Below, piece by piece: positions 1 to 8,133 of a DNA stretch of 40,852 bases. This DNA is from Bifidobacterium breve (lineage in GTDB: Bacteria > Actinomycetota > Acidimicrobiia > Acidimicrobiales > Acidimicrobilacustridaceae): NCBI GenBank assembly GCA_945862505.1, contig CAMAYJ010000012.1, positions 1 through 40,852 of the forward strand. Reading direction: 5' to 3'. The translations under genes were made by a program, and so were the position numbers. A model generated the notes under the pieces. The model saw only the letters and a program-made list of their open reading frames with translations, was not told the DNA's origin and made no database searches. Positions within the stretch are counted from its first letter, which is position 1; each line of letters opens with the position of its first letter.

Positions 1-319
1 GGGATACCCGAGATGCCGCCAGTGGTCGCGGGGGCCACGGCGATATCAGGCAGTTTTGAAACAACTGGGGAACCGGAACTGTCAAACAATGGCACTCGGA
101 ACTCTGAACCGACTGCGGTCGGGCCACTACTGCCGAACGTCAACGTTGCGTCGATGTCGGCTGCAGCAGGAATCATGAATGTCTGCCACCGATACCCGGC
201 GTTTCCGTCACCCGGGCACGATGCACTTCCACCCAAATTGATCGTGAAGTTCGTTGCACCGGTACCCGAAGACTGTGTCAACGATGCCGTACCGTTGTTC
301 GTCGCCCCTGAAGCAGGGC
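1..319. repeat. Copy A of a ~319-bp intragenic duplication (partner 4424-4742)
   Basis: These bases align without a gap, at a constant offset of 4423, with 4424-4742. By eye about 85-90% of positions are identical. The repeat covers the mature N-terminal domain of two paralogous surface proteins. It stops being similar at the signal peptide, so it is a domain duplication and not a mobile element. Confidence 0.9.
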
Positions 320-401
320 TACTGAACACCACCGGCAGCAACGATGCGCCTAAGACGATCGATGCAATCGCAGCAATAGCCTTTTTCTTCAAGGAATTCA
401 T
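1..401 (-). CDS. Secreted surface protein, third paralogue of the Pst-locus family (partial, 3' end missing)
   Basis: The gene starts at the ATG at 399-401 and runs off the left edge, so its C-terminus is unknown. The visible 133 residues begin MNSLKKKAIAAIASIVLG, a clear Sec signal peptide ending near SPASGA. The mature part is nearly identical to that of the LPMTG-bearing protein at 3952-4842, including the CPGDGNAGYRWQTF stretch. It begins 9 bp after the stop of the PstS-like gene, with a TAAGGG ribosome-binding site overlapping that stop, so the two are probably cotranscribed. The function is unknown. The family sits beside phosphate-transport components and is probably exported and attached to the cell surface. 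Whether this copy also has a Thr-rich stalk and LPXTG end cannot be seen. Confidence 0.85.
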   Translation of the reverse strand, partial: MNSLKKKAIAAIASIVLGASLLPVVFSSPASGATNNGTASLTQSSGTGATNFTINLGGSASCPGDGNAGYRWQTFMIPAAADIDATLTFGSSGPTAVGSEFRVPLFDSSGSPVVSKLPDIAVAPATTGGISGI

Positions 402-410
402 CTGTGGCCC

Positions 411-1622
411 TTACTTGATGCCCGTGATGAGCGAACCGGTCAGCGTGATGGATCCGCACGTTGCGATCGTGGAGAAACCAAATGCATTGACGGTTTCTTG
501 GCCCGCAGCGGAGCAGACTGCCGAGGTCGGTCCGACAAAGAGAGTCTTGACATCGTTGTTACCGAAACCGGTCACTCGTGCTGTATCGAACACGTTGTAC
601 ACGTTGCGTCCAAACACTGTGCTGGCATAAAAGACTGACGAAGGTGCGTACACCGTGTCGGTTCCGACGGTGGTTGTGGTGTAAGCCAGACCGAGATTCG
701 CACCGGTACCGTCATTTGTAATTTCTGCGAGGTCAACACCTGCTGCAAGCTGACTCAACGCAACACCGTTACCTTGAGCAATGAAGTTCCCTGCGGAGAA
801 TCCAATGATCACCTGCTTGCCTGCCAGGGCGTCACCCTTCGCCTTCAGCGCAGCAGCATCGTTCTCCTGGAGTCGAAGACCGTTTCCTGCAGTCTCACAA
901 GTCAGGGTGGAACTGGCCTCCTGAACAGCAGTCGCCGTCGTCATTCCATTCCAAGACAAATAAGTGCCCGATCCGAGCTGGATTCCACACGGAACAACTT
1001 CAACACCATTAATGGTCTGCGGGCCAGTGGTGAACAGCGTTGTGATCTGCGCTTGAGTGAATTCCGTTACCGGCGTCGTCACCGATGAATCGGCATAGTA
1101 CGCAACCGACAGAGCATCTCGACCGAAAGGAATATAGGTAAGCGCAGTGCCGGTATCACCCGAGCTTGGGCCACTCGATGAACGAGCGAAATCAAACAGA
1201 CCAGTAACAACCTTGGAGCCACCACACTGATCAGCCGGGCCGTAAACAGTGCCGTCAATGGCACGGCTCAACGCACGACGACCCTCAGACGAACCATTGG
1301 GACGATACGTCGTAGGAGCCTTCAACTTAGGTGCAATGCAATTATCGGTATGAGAAGCAAGTTTCGAATCCCAAGAAGCAATGTGCTTCGAACCCGAGCC
1401 GGAAGAACTCTGAACCGGAGTAAAAGCGTTGCCGTTCGCGAAGCCAGACAGGGCAGCCATCACATCCATCGTCGTGTCCGAACCTGCACCCACAAGCGCA
1501 TCAGCGAACTTCGGGTCAGCACTAACCGGCGATGATGGAGCGAGAAGACCAACACTGATAGTCGCAGCCAAAGCAGCAAGAACCAGTTTTGAGCGCTTCA
1601 TTTTACGAGGGAGCAGCGGCAT
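411..1622 (-). CDS. PstS-like phosphate-type periplasmic binding protein
   Basis: This is a 403-residue exported protein with an N-terminal signal peptide (MKRSKLVLAALAATISVGLL, then a small-residue cleavage region near VSA). The mature start VGAGSDTTMDVMAAL resembles the TGAGSS opening of PstS-type binding proteins. The body has further PBP-like features (SSGSGSK, GRRALSRAIDGT, FARSSSG, VIGFSAGNFIAQGNG). The ATG at 1622 is preferred because AAAGGA lies 7 bases before it; a second ATG follows 7 codons later. There is no lipobox and no C-terminal membrane segment, so the protein is either free or held by partners. It lies just downstream of pstB and just upstream of the partial surface-protein gene. 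The ligand is inferred from context; the sequence is more divergent than the PstS at 8130-9722. Confidence 0.75.
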   Translation of the reverse strand: MPLLPRKMKRSKLVLAALAATISVGLLAPSSPVSADPKFADALVGAGSDTTMDVMAALSGFANGNAFTPVQSSSGSGSKHIASWDSKLASHTDNCIAPKLKAPTTYRPNGSSEGRRALSRAIDGTVYGPADQCGGSKVVTGLFDFARSSSGPSSGDTGTALTYIPFGRDALSVAYYADSSVTTPVTEFTQAQITTLFTTGPQTINGVEVVPCGIQLGSGTYLSWNGMTTATAVQEASSTLTCETAGNGLRLQENDAAALKAKGDALAGKQVIIGFSAGNFIAQGNGVALSQLAAGVDLAEITNDGTGANLGLAYTTTTVGTDTVYAPSSVFYASTVFGRNVYNVFDTARVTGFGNNDVKTLFVGPTSAVCSAAGQETVNAFGFSTIATCGSITLTGSLITGIK

Positions 1623-1721
1623 TTCAGATTCCTTTCACAGTCTCAGAGACCTATCTGGCAGCTGAGATACTCAACGTCATGCGAAGTGAAACAGACCCAA
1701 CCGACAACCAAATGAAGAGAA

Positions 1722-1745
1722 AGTAAACAAATCCGGTCAACCGGA
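1722..1745 (-). terminator. Possible weak terminator after pstB
   Basis: On the minus strand TCCGG-TTGA-CCGGA forms a 5-bp stem with a tetraloop (1732-1745), followed by TTTGTTT. It lies 16 bp after the pstB stop and before the PstS-like gene. The stem is short, so attenuation or a protein site is equally possible. Confidence 0.35.
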
Positions 1746-1760
1746 ACTGTTCACTTTTTC

Positions 1761-2975
1761 TCAACCAAAACGACCATTTACGTAGTCAGCAGTCCGCTGA
1801 TCCTGGGGATTTTCGAAGATCGCATTGGTCGGTCCGTGCTCAACGATCACGCCAGGAGTTCCCTGCTCCGCAAGAAAGAACGCGCACTGATCGGAAACGC
1901 GCGCAGCCTGCTGCATGTTGTGGGTGACGATCACGATCGTCACATCCTTTCTAAGATCAACAATCGTCTCTTCAATACGTCGAGTCGAAGTCGGATCAAG
2001 AGCCGAACATGGCTCGTCCATCAAGAGAACTCGAGGGCGAAGTGCTAGGGCGCGGGCAATGCACAATCGTTGTTGTTGTCCGCCAGAAAGTCCTCCGCCC
2101 GGCTGGCGAAGTCGGTCACGAACTTCCTTCCAGAGCCCAGCTCTTTGAAGACTTGACTCCACGATTTCGTCGCGCTGTGTGACTGTGATCTTTGTACCGG
2201 TAACTCGGAATCCGGCAACAACGTTGTCGTAGATGGACATGGCGGGAAAGGGATTTGGCTTCTGAAAAACCATTCCCACTTGGCGCCGAGCATCGATGAC
2301 TTTTTTCTGGAGGTCGTAGATATCTTCGCCGTCAAGCAGAACCTCACCTGACAAAGATGCACTCGGAACAAGCTCATGCATCCGATTCAGAATTCGTAGA
2401 AACGTCGATTTACCGCAGCCCGAAGGGCCAATGAGGGCGGTCACTTCGCCTGCCGACATCGTGAGCGAAATCCTGTCGAGGACGTGATGATTTCCAAACC
2501 AGGCAGAAATGTTTTCGGCGCTGAGTTCGGCGAGTGGCAAATCTTCGAATTCGAATTCCTTCCGTATCGAAAACATCCGTCGGCTCTTTTTGACTGAGTC
2601 GCCGACTACCGTCCGTGCCGGAACTTCTCCTAATGACTCCGCATACCGACGCTCGACCAGCCCAAGAAATTCCTCTTCATCTTCCGCCTTCAAGCAGAGT
2701 CCGAAGTTATGTAGTTCTGTTGTCTGCAACAGAACCGAATTTTCTAATTCGCGATCAATTTCAGTGATCTCGGAAAAGAGCCACTTCCATTCGCGCATCT
2801 CTTTGTGGGCTACGACACCTTCATCACTGACCGTAACGGTGGCGTCTAATGCAACGACGACGACCTCATTTGATTTCATCACTTGGATCACTGATATTTC
2901 CCGGAACTCGACAGGGTGAGAACCGGATTCGACTCGATTGCTGTCGTTATTTACGTCTGGCGCTATCTGTTTCAT
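1761..2975 (-). CDS. pstB: Phosphate ABC transporter ATP-binding protein with extra N-terminal domain
   Basis: This is the ATPase that powers phosphate import through PstC/PstA. The C-terminal ~220 residues are a complete PstB: Walker [10 protein letters not shown] (about residues 183-191), the Q-loop VFQKPNPFP typical of PstB, the signature LSGGQQQR, Walker [14 protein letters not shown] and the H-loop VTHNMQQA. Ahead of it lie ~150 residues absent from ordinary PstB (usually ~250-270 aa; 404 here). Residues ~35-112 contain beta-rich segments ([34 protein letters not shown]) that look like a small PH-like domain. The start is set by TGAGGAAAATGATG: the preceding gene stops 8 bp upstream, and the second ATG (2975) has the better spacing to GAGG. 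The first ATG at 2978 would add one Met. Confidence 0.93.
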   Translation of the reverse strand: MKQIAPDVNNDSNRVESGSHPVEFREISVIQVMKSNEVVVVALDATVTVSDEGVVAHKEMREWKWLFSEITEIDRELENSVLLQTTELHNFGLCLKAEDEEEFLGLVERRYAESLGEVPARTVVGDSVKKSRRMFSIRKEFEFEDLPLAELSAENISAWFGNHHVLDRISLTMSAGEVTALIGPSGCGKSTFLRILNRMHELVPSASLSGEVLLDGEDIYDLQKKVIDARRQVGMVFQKPNPFPAMSIYDNVVAGFRVTGTKITVTQRDEIVESSLQRAGLWKEVRDRLRQPGGGLSGGQQQRLCIARALALRPRVLLMDEPCSALDPTSTRRIEETIVDLRKDVTIVIVTHNMQQAARVSDQCAFFLAEQGTPGVIVEHGPTNAIFENPQDQRTADYVNGRFG

Positions 2976-2983
2976 CATTTTCC

Positions 2984-3955
2984 TCACAACATGTTGGGTA
3001 GCAAGCGAGCAAATTGGTCGCTCACTGCGAGTCCGACCAGAACCAATAGTGGTGAAACGACTATCCAAGTTTTCATGCGACTCCAGCGATTCCATCCCCA
3101 GATGAAGAGCGCCATCACAACCACAAGGGCCTCAAGCCAAAGAACTAATTGCCAAACAGTTGACGAATCCACGCCCATGAATTTCTCCGAAGCTGGGAGA
3201 GTCTTCGAACTAAAAGCTGCACCTGACGACGCGACAGCAGTCCCCTCTAATTCCGCATCGACTCGAACGATTCCGTCGGGCATGAAGGGGCGGCCCTCAA
3301 CTGTCACAAGTTGGACCCGTGATTTTCCCTTCTCGATTTTCGCTGGCACCGGCTCGCCCTCTGAACGAACCGCAATGACCGAGAACTCAAACTCTCCCTG
3401 GCCTGTCGTAACACGAATCGGGTCGCCAACCTTGAGTTCGCTCAAGCGACCAAACGGAGCGCCGAATGAGGCTCGTCTACCCATAACGATGCTGGTTCCG
3501 ACTTGACCGGGAAAGACGGTGTCCATGCGATAACCGGGACCATCCATGGTGATGCTCGATGAAGTCCCAGCAAACACAACCTGTTGAATTCCAATTGACG
3601 GTACTTCCAAATACGCCATAGCTGTACCGGGTCGGATCATCTGTCTTTCGACATTGACCGGTCCCGTCGGTGCTGTCCCCTCTGCCAATTCAACGCGAAA
3701 TGAATTGAATGCTTTCTGTTGGGCAGAGCGTTGCTGCATCCCTCCCACAACTGAAATTGAGGCCAAAAACGCGACCAGAAGCACAGCGAAAACCACTAGC
3801 GAAATTCGGACCAGTTGGGCCCGACCGCCAAGCGCTGGGGTCTCTCCTGCGGGCCGCCTGGCAAAGAACGATTTCAGCCAGGGTTGCGAACCGCTCTCGC
3901 TTTCGGACCCTTCGGCCGACGGCGCTTCTTCGACAACTGCTCCAGTTGGGTTCAT
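2984..3955 (-). CDS. Sortase-fold membrane protein lacking apparent catalytic residues (pseudo-sortase)
   Basis: This 323-residue protein has a polar N-terminus, a membrane segment at ~49-71, a sortase-like beta-barrel at ~110-240 and two further membrane segments at ~268-288 and 295-312. The barrel carries class D/E sortase landmarks: [51 protein letters not shown] and a final VRVDAEL strand. Active sortases have a His in AGHR and a Cys in a TLxTC strand. Here the first reads MGRR (Arg at 160) and the second LVTVEG (Val at 219), and the usual Arg before the last strand also appears absent. Transpeptidase activity is therefore unlikely; a structural, chaperone or binding role is inferred. It overlaps the LPMTG-protein gene by ATGA and ends 8 bp before pstB. 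Confidence 0.8.
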   Translation of the reverse strand: MNPTGAVVEEAPSAEGSESESGSQPWLKSFFARRPAGETPALGGRAQLVRISLVVFAVLLVAFLASISVVGGMQQRSAQQKAFNSFRVELAEGTAPTGPVNVERQMIRPGTAMAYLEVPSIGIQQVVFAGTSSSITMDGPGYRMDTVFPGQVGTSIVMGRRASFGAPFGRLSELKVGDPIRVTTGQGEFEFSVIAVRSEGEPVPAKIEKGKSRVQLVTVEGRPFMPDGIVRVDAELEGTAVASSGAAFSSKTLPASEKFMGVDSSTVWQLVLWLEALVVVMALFIWGWNRWSRMKTWIVVSPLLVLVGLAVSDQFARLLPNML

Positions 3956-4842
3956 TCAACTTCATCTGCCGGTTTCGGAGACTTGCCCACGAGGTACATC
4001 ATTCGCCCCGCGACCAGGAAAACTATCGCCCAGAAAAGTATTGACCAGACGCCACTACCCGTCATCGGCAGTCCGCCACCCGAGCTCGAAACCGGAGTGT
4101 CTGTCGATCCATCACCTGCAAGGGGATCGGTAGTCGTGGTCGACGTTGACTGTCCAACCGTTGTCGTACTCGTCGTACTTGTCGGAGCGGCCGTGGTCGT
4201 TGTTGTCGGAGCGGCCGTGGTCGTTGTTGTCGTCTGAGCAACCGAAGCAACCCAGTCAACCTTCGCGTTGTCCTGGTTGGTCGCGTCGTTTGTGATCGTG
4301 ATCTGCTGACTCCAGTACGACTTCAACTGGGTAGAACCAGCCGCACCAAGTGTGCACGCCACCCCAATGTTGTATGCCCCATCGGGGATGTTGGTTGGTG
4401 AAAACACCTGGAAATTGAAATTGGGGATACCCGAAATGCCGCCAGTGGTCGCGGGGGCAACCGCGATATCGGGAAGTTTTGCAACAACCGGAGAACCGGT
4501 GGTGTCAAACAATGGCTGTCGGAACTCAGAACCAACTGCGGTCGGACCACTGCTGCCAAACGTCAACGATGCGTCGATGTCGGCCGCAGCAGGAATCATG
4601 AATGTCTGCCACCGGTACCCGGCGTTTCCATCACCCGGGCAAGATGCACTACCACCCAGATTGATCGTGAAGTTCGTTGCACCCGTACCCGAGGACTGTG
4701 TCAACGTTGCCGTACCGTTGTTCGTCGCACCTAAAGCAGGTACAGCGCTGAAAATTCCAAGAATCGACAACAGAACCGCTGATGCCAAGAGCAGACCCAT
4801 GGCACGAAGGTTCGTGAAGTACGTCCTAATTGTTGATTCCAC
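3952..4842 (-). CDS. Cell-surface protein with Thr-rich stalk and LPXTG-type C-terminal anchor
   Basis: The protein is 296 residues if started at GTG 4842, which overlaps the upstream gene by 17 bp and has AAAAGAG before it. Other in-frame starts are 4908 and 4800. Layout: signal peptide ending near PALGA; a ~160-residue globular domain with two conserved Cys (CPGDG and VACTLG, probably a disulfide); a Thr/Pro stalk containing TTTTAAPT repeats; LPMTG at ~258-262; and a hydrophobic segment (WSILFWAIVFLVAGRMMYLVG). The tail [10 protein letters not shown] is less basic than usual. The domain is paralogous to 4826-5554 and to the partial gene at 1-401. The gene overlaps the pseudo-sortase gene by 4 bp. 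The adjacent sortase fold seems inactive, so anchoring would need another sortase or simple membrane retention. Its function is unknown; it is probably a surface part of the Pst system. Confidence 0.85.
   Translation of the reverse strand: MESTIRTYFTNLRAMGLLLASAVLLSILGIFSAVPALGATNNGTATLTQSSGTGATNFTINLGGSASCPGDGNAGYRWQTFMIPAAADIDASLTFGSSGPTAVGSEFRQPLFDTTGSPVVAKLPDIAVAPATTGGISGIPNFNFQVFSPTNIPDGAYNIGVACTLGAAGSTQLKSYWSQQITITNDATNQDNAKVDWVASVAQTTTTTTAAPTTTTTAAPTSTTSTTTVGQSTSTTTTDPLAGDGSTDTPVSSSGGGLPMTGSGVWSILFWAIVFLVAGRMMYLVGKSPKPADEVE
4181..4228. repeat. Two exact tandem 24-bp units coding for the Thr-rich stalk
   Basis: Units 4181-4204 and 4205-4228 are identical 24-mers. On the coding strand each encodes eight residues of the TTTTAAPT type. 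The copy number is likely to vary between strains, changing stalk length. Confidence 0.9.
4424..4742. repeat. Copy B of the ~319-bp intragenic duplication (partner 1-319)
   Basis: Ungapped counterpart of 1-319, covering the globular domain of the LPMTG protein. The high DNA identity, extending to synonymous positions, points to recent duplication or gene conversion within the locus. Confidence 0.9.
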
Positions 4843-5554
4843 TTTTTGCTCTTTTCTTATCGAGAAATTTGTAGGAAATGAGTCCGGCAAGCGCGACAGC
4901 GACCACACCCAGCACTAATAGGACAACAGGGCTTGATTCGCTTTCGGCGGTCACGCCGCCAATAACAGTCCAGCGAATGTTGGCTGGGCTGTCGCTCGTA
5001 TCCTCACTGATTTCAATCGTCGTTTCCCAGATCCGCGTTGCATCGTTCATAAGCGAGCAGGCGATCCCCATCTTGTAAAGACCAGGCGCAAGAGTTCCTG
5101 GGGGGAAGACGGCAAATGAGAGTTGAGGAATGGAATCGATTCGTCCGGGTTTGTCTGGAGCAACAGCAACCGACGTGAGATCCTGAACGTACGGACGGGT
5201 GTTGACGTCGTAGAGAGCCCAGTTACCTTCACCAGCAGGCTTTGTGGATTCAAACCTCAGAGTCTTGGGGTCAACCGTTTGAGGAACGATGAAACTTTGG
5301 ATTCGGTAATTTCCCTCTGCGCTGTCGCCCTGGCATTCAGATTTTCCCTGCAGGATGAATGAAAACGACGTCGAACCTTTACCGTCGGCGATTTGCTTTC
5401 CAGCATTCGGACCGTTGCCTGCAACAACAACAATGGAATTCGAATCCACATCTGTTTCCGACGCACTCGCAAGGCTCAACCCTGCCACCGGCAACTGAAT
5501 GATGAAGAAACCCAGGAGCGCAAGGATCATTTTTGAGAGGAATCCGCGCCTCAT
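4826..5554 (-). CDS. Secreted membrane-anchored surface protein, divergent paralogue
   Basis: This 242-residue protein has a signal peptide (MRRGFLSKMILALLGFFIIQLPVAG...), a ~150-residue globular domain, a C-terminal membrane helix (VVLLVLGVVAVALAGLISYKFL) and a basic tail DKKRAKSG. It should face outward, tethered by its C-terminus. The domain aligns with the LPMTG protein (CQGDSAEGNYRIQSFIVP against CPGDGNAGYRWQTFMIP; SVAVAPDKPGRIDSIPQLSF against DIAVAPATTGGISGIPNFNF; shared second Cys in ACSLM/ACTLG), but it has no LPXTG motif. Its start overlaps the preceding stop by ATGA, so translation is coupled. No known function; its place between binding proteins and transporter genes suggests a role in capturing phosphate compounds or assembling the surface complex. 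Confidence 0.85.
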   Translation of the reverse strand: MRRGFLSKMILALLGFFIIQLPVAGLSLASASETDVDSNSIVVVAGNGPNAGKQIADGKGSTSFSFILQGKSECQGDSAEGNYRIQSFIVPQTVDPKTLRFESTKPAGEGNWALYDVNTRPYVQDLTSVAVAPDKPGRIDSIPQLSFAVFPPGTLAPGLYKMGIACSLMNDATRIWETTIEISEDTSDSPANIRWTVIGGVTAESESSPVVLLVLGVVAVALAGLISYKFLDKKRAKSGINN

Positions 5555-8133
5555 GATTGTCTCCGCCTCGGACGCTTGGTGATCTCAAGTGCCGACAGAG
5601 TTGCGAACACTCCAAGCGCTGCCAGTGCAGGAACGACGAACCTGATTGGCGACATCCCAAAAATTGGAGTCGTCGCGATGACTGATTCTCCGGTTGTTGA
5701 TGGCTCAACGACCTCGGAAGGAGTTGGCTGGGTCGGGGCACCGACCTGCACCGGCATTGCAGCCGAATTCCCGTACGAACTCTCCCCATCGGTATTGTCG
5801 TCGGCAACTGCAGATGAGGTCGGCTGCAGTTCACGGATTGTCTTCGCTGCTTGCGCTGATTGCTGTCGCAATGTCTGCGGCATTGAGGCATACCCGATCG
5901 GCAATTCTCCGATGTCATAGCCCGGCGATTGACCAGCACCGCTTGCGTATTCAATAAACGACGCGTAGTCGTTGCGATCCGCCTGCGGAAGTCCGAGTGG
6001 TCGAATTACTCCGTAATTTATGGCTGTCAGTGGATAGGAACCATTCGACATTTTTGTTTGGTCAGGTTCACGAACAGCCGGATTTGTCGGAGTAGTCATC
6101 GACGCCACCGCCTTCACGAGCGCCTCGCTCGTCGGAGAAATGAACTGACGTGACGCCGAGTTGTCTCCGGCTCGACTCAATTTCGCGATCTGTAAGCCGT
6201 AAATCAAGGCTGAGGATGTGTCTGTAACCCCGATCATGGCTCGGCGGCCCAAGTACTGGGGCTGTGAACGTTTCCAGACCTGGTCCGTTGATAACGCAAA
6301 GACATCTTTCACGATGCGGGCACCATCGTCAGCAACGCGCAAGACGCGGGCCACATCGGTAAGGCTTTGGGAGTACGGCATCCAATCCGGACCGCAAAGC
6401 GCATTTGGGATGACACCGGTGTCAATCGCTGGCGACTGGTAGCAAAAGGGATCAGCTTTGGGCAACGATTCCGGTACTGAGTCAGCGAACGGCAAGCCCG
6501 TAGAATTCGCAGCTCCCGTTGTCGCATAAACGGGATTGACTTTCATCCCCCACTCGTCGGGCTGGCCATCAAGCCATCGCTTCGCCTCCGGGTCTGCCAA
6601 AATCCATTCCCAAATTTGGCGGGCAGCATCTGAATTCCGAGACGGGAGTTGCAGGCCACTAAAGGTTCGCTGGTCACCAACTTGCAACAATGCGAATTCC
6701 GGATTGAAGTTCAGAAAATCTGGATCAGTCGCCAAATTGTTTGGATTTCCAGCCAGCCAGGGATAACCGGGATTCTGAAAGATCTGAACCTGCGAGACAT
6801 AGGACTGGGTCAAAAGTTTCGCCACGATTCGCGGCGTGAGATTGAGATTTGCAACCCTTAATCCTGCAAGAAGCTGCTCATCACTAGGCGCGTCCAGTTT
6901 CGGGATTCTCTCGAAATTAAAGGCAATGGCAAGTCCGGATATTGAAAGTGGGGCGTAGACCGTCGGCTTAAGCGGGTCCTCGTCACTTGATTCGAGAGGC
7001 CTCTGCACAACCGAAAGTCCTGCAGACCCTTCCACGGGATTCACAATTTGTTGTCTTGCGCTTGCGTCCGGAATTGTCGCATAGACAAATGGAGGAAGCG
7101 ATCCAGTGCCACACAACTTGGGCTGCCATTTTGTGATGGCTGCGACGAGTAACTCATTTCCAACAATTCGACGCTCGTTCTGCGAAATTGAACATTGCGA
7201 ATCGACCGCTACAAACTCGAGTGGAATTGCAATTCGATTACTCCACGCCGCAGGAGCGAGCGGAGAGGTGAACACTCCGAACGAACGAGCATCCTGCTCA
7301 TAAGGCGTATCGACGTTTTCAATTTCTGCGGTCGAGCGCGGAACGACCACGATCCAACATTTAGGAACTTTCAAGGAGCCGCCCTGCTGCGCCTCCACTC
7401 GCTGCCCACATCCCAAGCCAGAATTTTCAAGACCGGTAACGGTCTGGAAAATCTCCGAACCAGTACCGTCCGAAAGAGTTTGACCAGCAGCGATTTCGTT
7501 CGTTGTGCTGGCACTGAAATACGGGTTCAGCCAAAAGTTGCCCCCAACGATCGAGGGATTGAAGTTTGGATCTATGTGGCGGCCAATTTCGGTTCCGTCG
7601 ACGGCCTTAAAAGGCATCCAGACATTCGACGTTTGAGAGTCGACGTAGCCAACTTGTGGGTCAAAATTCGGCCAAGTGGTGCGACTAATCAAACGACTTG
7701 CGGAAAATCCTCCGGGCAATACGCCAGAGGGCAGACCGCCATAGACACCAGACGCTGCGCCAGTTGCGCACTGACTGGGCGGCGGTCCAGGGTTTGCTTG
7801 ATTTGATCCGTCATCCTCGCCCCAGCACTGGAATATCTGAAGAAAATTGCCGCCAAACCTTCCCGGTCCTTGCAATGTCGGTGTGGCCCCAGTCCAGGAA
7901 ATCGAGACGGCCTGATTGACCAGTTGGCGCGTTTGGTTCACCTTCACTTGCAACGCTGCGAACGATTCGCGTCCCGAAACCGTGACGGCCGAATCAGTAT
8001 CCGGAAGTCTTGTATCCGTTCCGGCGCTACCAATCACTGAATTTGCCGAGGACTGTTGTGGAAGCAGAGCTACAAGCAACAGCGCTACTGCGACGGAGAG
8101 AAGGACGTTCTTCGCGTGAGATCGAATTCTCAT
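5551..8133 (-). CDS. Large secreted, C-terminally membrane-anchored PstS-associated protein
   Basis: The 860-residue product starts at ATG 8133, which overlaps the pstS stop by ATGA; a longer frame to 8238 would run far into pstS. It has a signal peptide (KNVLLSVAVALLLVALLPQQSSA), a long extracellular region, a low-complexity Pro/Thr/Ser stretch before the end (~770-820), one membrane helix (IRFVVPALAALGVFATLSAL) and a basic tail KRPRRRQS. An early segment, VNQTRQLVNQAVSISWTGATPT, resembles a beta-sandwich opening that I recall from large actinobacterial substrate-binding proteins. A later part (YAPLSISGLAIAFNFERIP, then LAGLRVANLNLTPRIVAKLLTQSY) is reminiscent of the PstS hinge region. The central part, rich in Cys, Trp and Pro, is unrecognised. 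It may be a second, fused phosphate-compound binding protein or a scaffold. Confidence 0.8.
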   Translation of the reverse strand: MRIRSHAKNVLLSVAVALLLVALLPQQSSANSVIGSAGTDTRLPDTDSAVTVSGRESFAALQVKVNQTRQLVNQAVSISWTGATPTLQGPGRFGGNFLQIFQCWGEDDGSNQANPGPPPSQCATGAASGVYGGLPSGVLPGGFSASRLISRTTWPNFDPQVGYVDSQTSNVWMPFKAVDGTEIGRHIDPNFNPSIVGGNFWLNPYFSASTTNEIAAGQTLSDGTGSEIFQTVTGLENSGLGCGQRVEAQQGGSLKVPKCWIVVVPRSTAEIENVDTPYEQDARSFGVFTSPLAPAAWSNRIAIPLEFVAVDSQCSISQNERRIVGNELLVAAITKWQPKLCGTGSLPPFVYATIPDASARQQIVNPVEGSAGLSVVQRPLESSDEDPLKPTVYAPLSISGLAIAFNFERIPKLDAPSDEQLLAGLRVANLNLTPRIVAKLLTQSYVSQVQIFQNPGYPWLAGNPNNLATDPDFLNFNPEFALLQVGDQRTFSGLQLPSRNSDAARQIWEWILADPEAKRWLDGQPDEWGMKVNPVYATTGAANSTGLPFADSVPESLPKADPFCYQSPAIDTGVIPNALCGPDWMPYSQSLTDVARVLRVADDGARIVKDVFALSTDQVWKRSQPQYLGRRAMIGVTDTSSALIYGLQIAKLSRAGDNSASRQFISPTSEALVKAVASMTTPTNPAVREPDQTKMSNGSYPLTAINYGVIRPLGLPQADRNDYASFIEYASGAGQSPGYDIGELPIGYASMPQTLRQQSAQAAKTIRELQPTSSAVADDNTDGESSYGNSAAMPVQVGAPTQPTPSEVVEPSTTGESVIATTPIFGMSPIRFVVPALAALGVFATLSALEITKRPRRRQS

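Noticed and set aside
2976-3095. Longer N-terminus of PstB
   Set aside because: It would overlap the sortase-like gene by over 100 bp, has no ribosome-binding site, and a good GAGG site precedes the ATGs at 2978/2975.
4181-4228. Tandem repeats considered as CRISPR-like or mobile
   Set aside because: Only two adjacent 24-mers without spacers, in frame and coding for a Thr/Pro stalk.
1-4742. Duplicated segments considered as insertion-sequence ends or a composite element
   Set aside because: The similarity lies wholly within coding domains, in the same orientation, with no transposase, terminal inverted repeats or target duplication.
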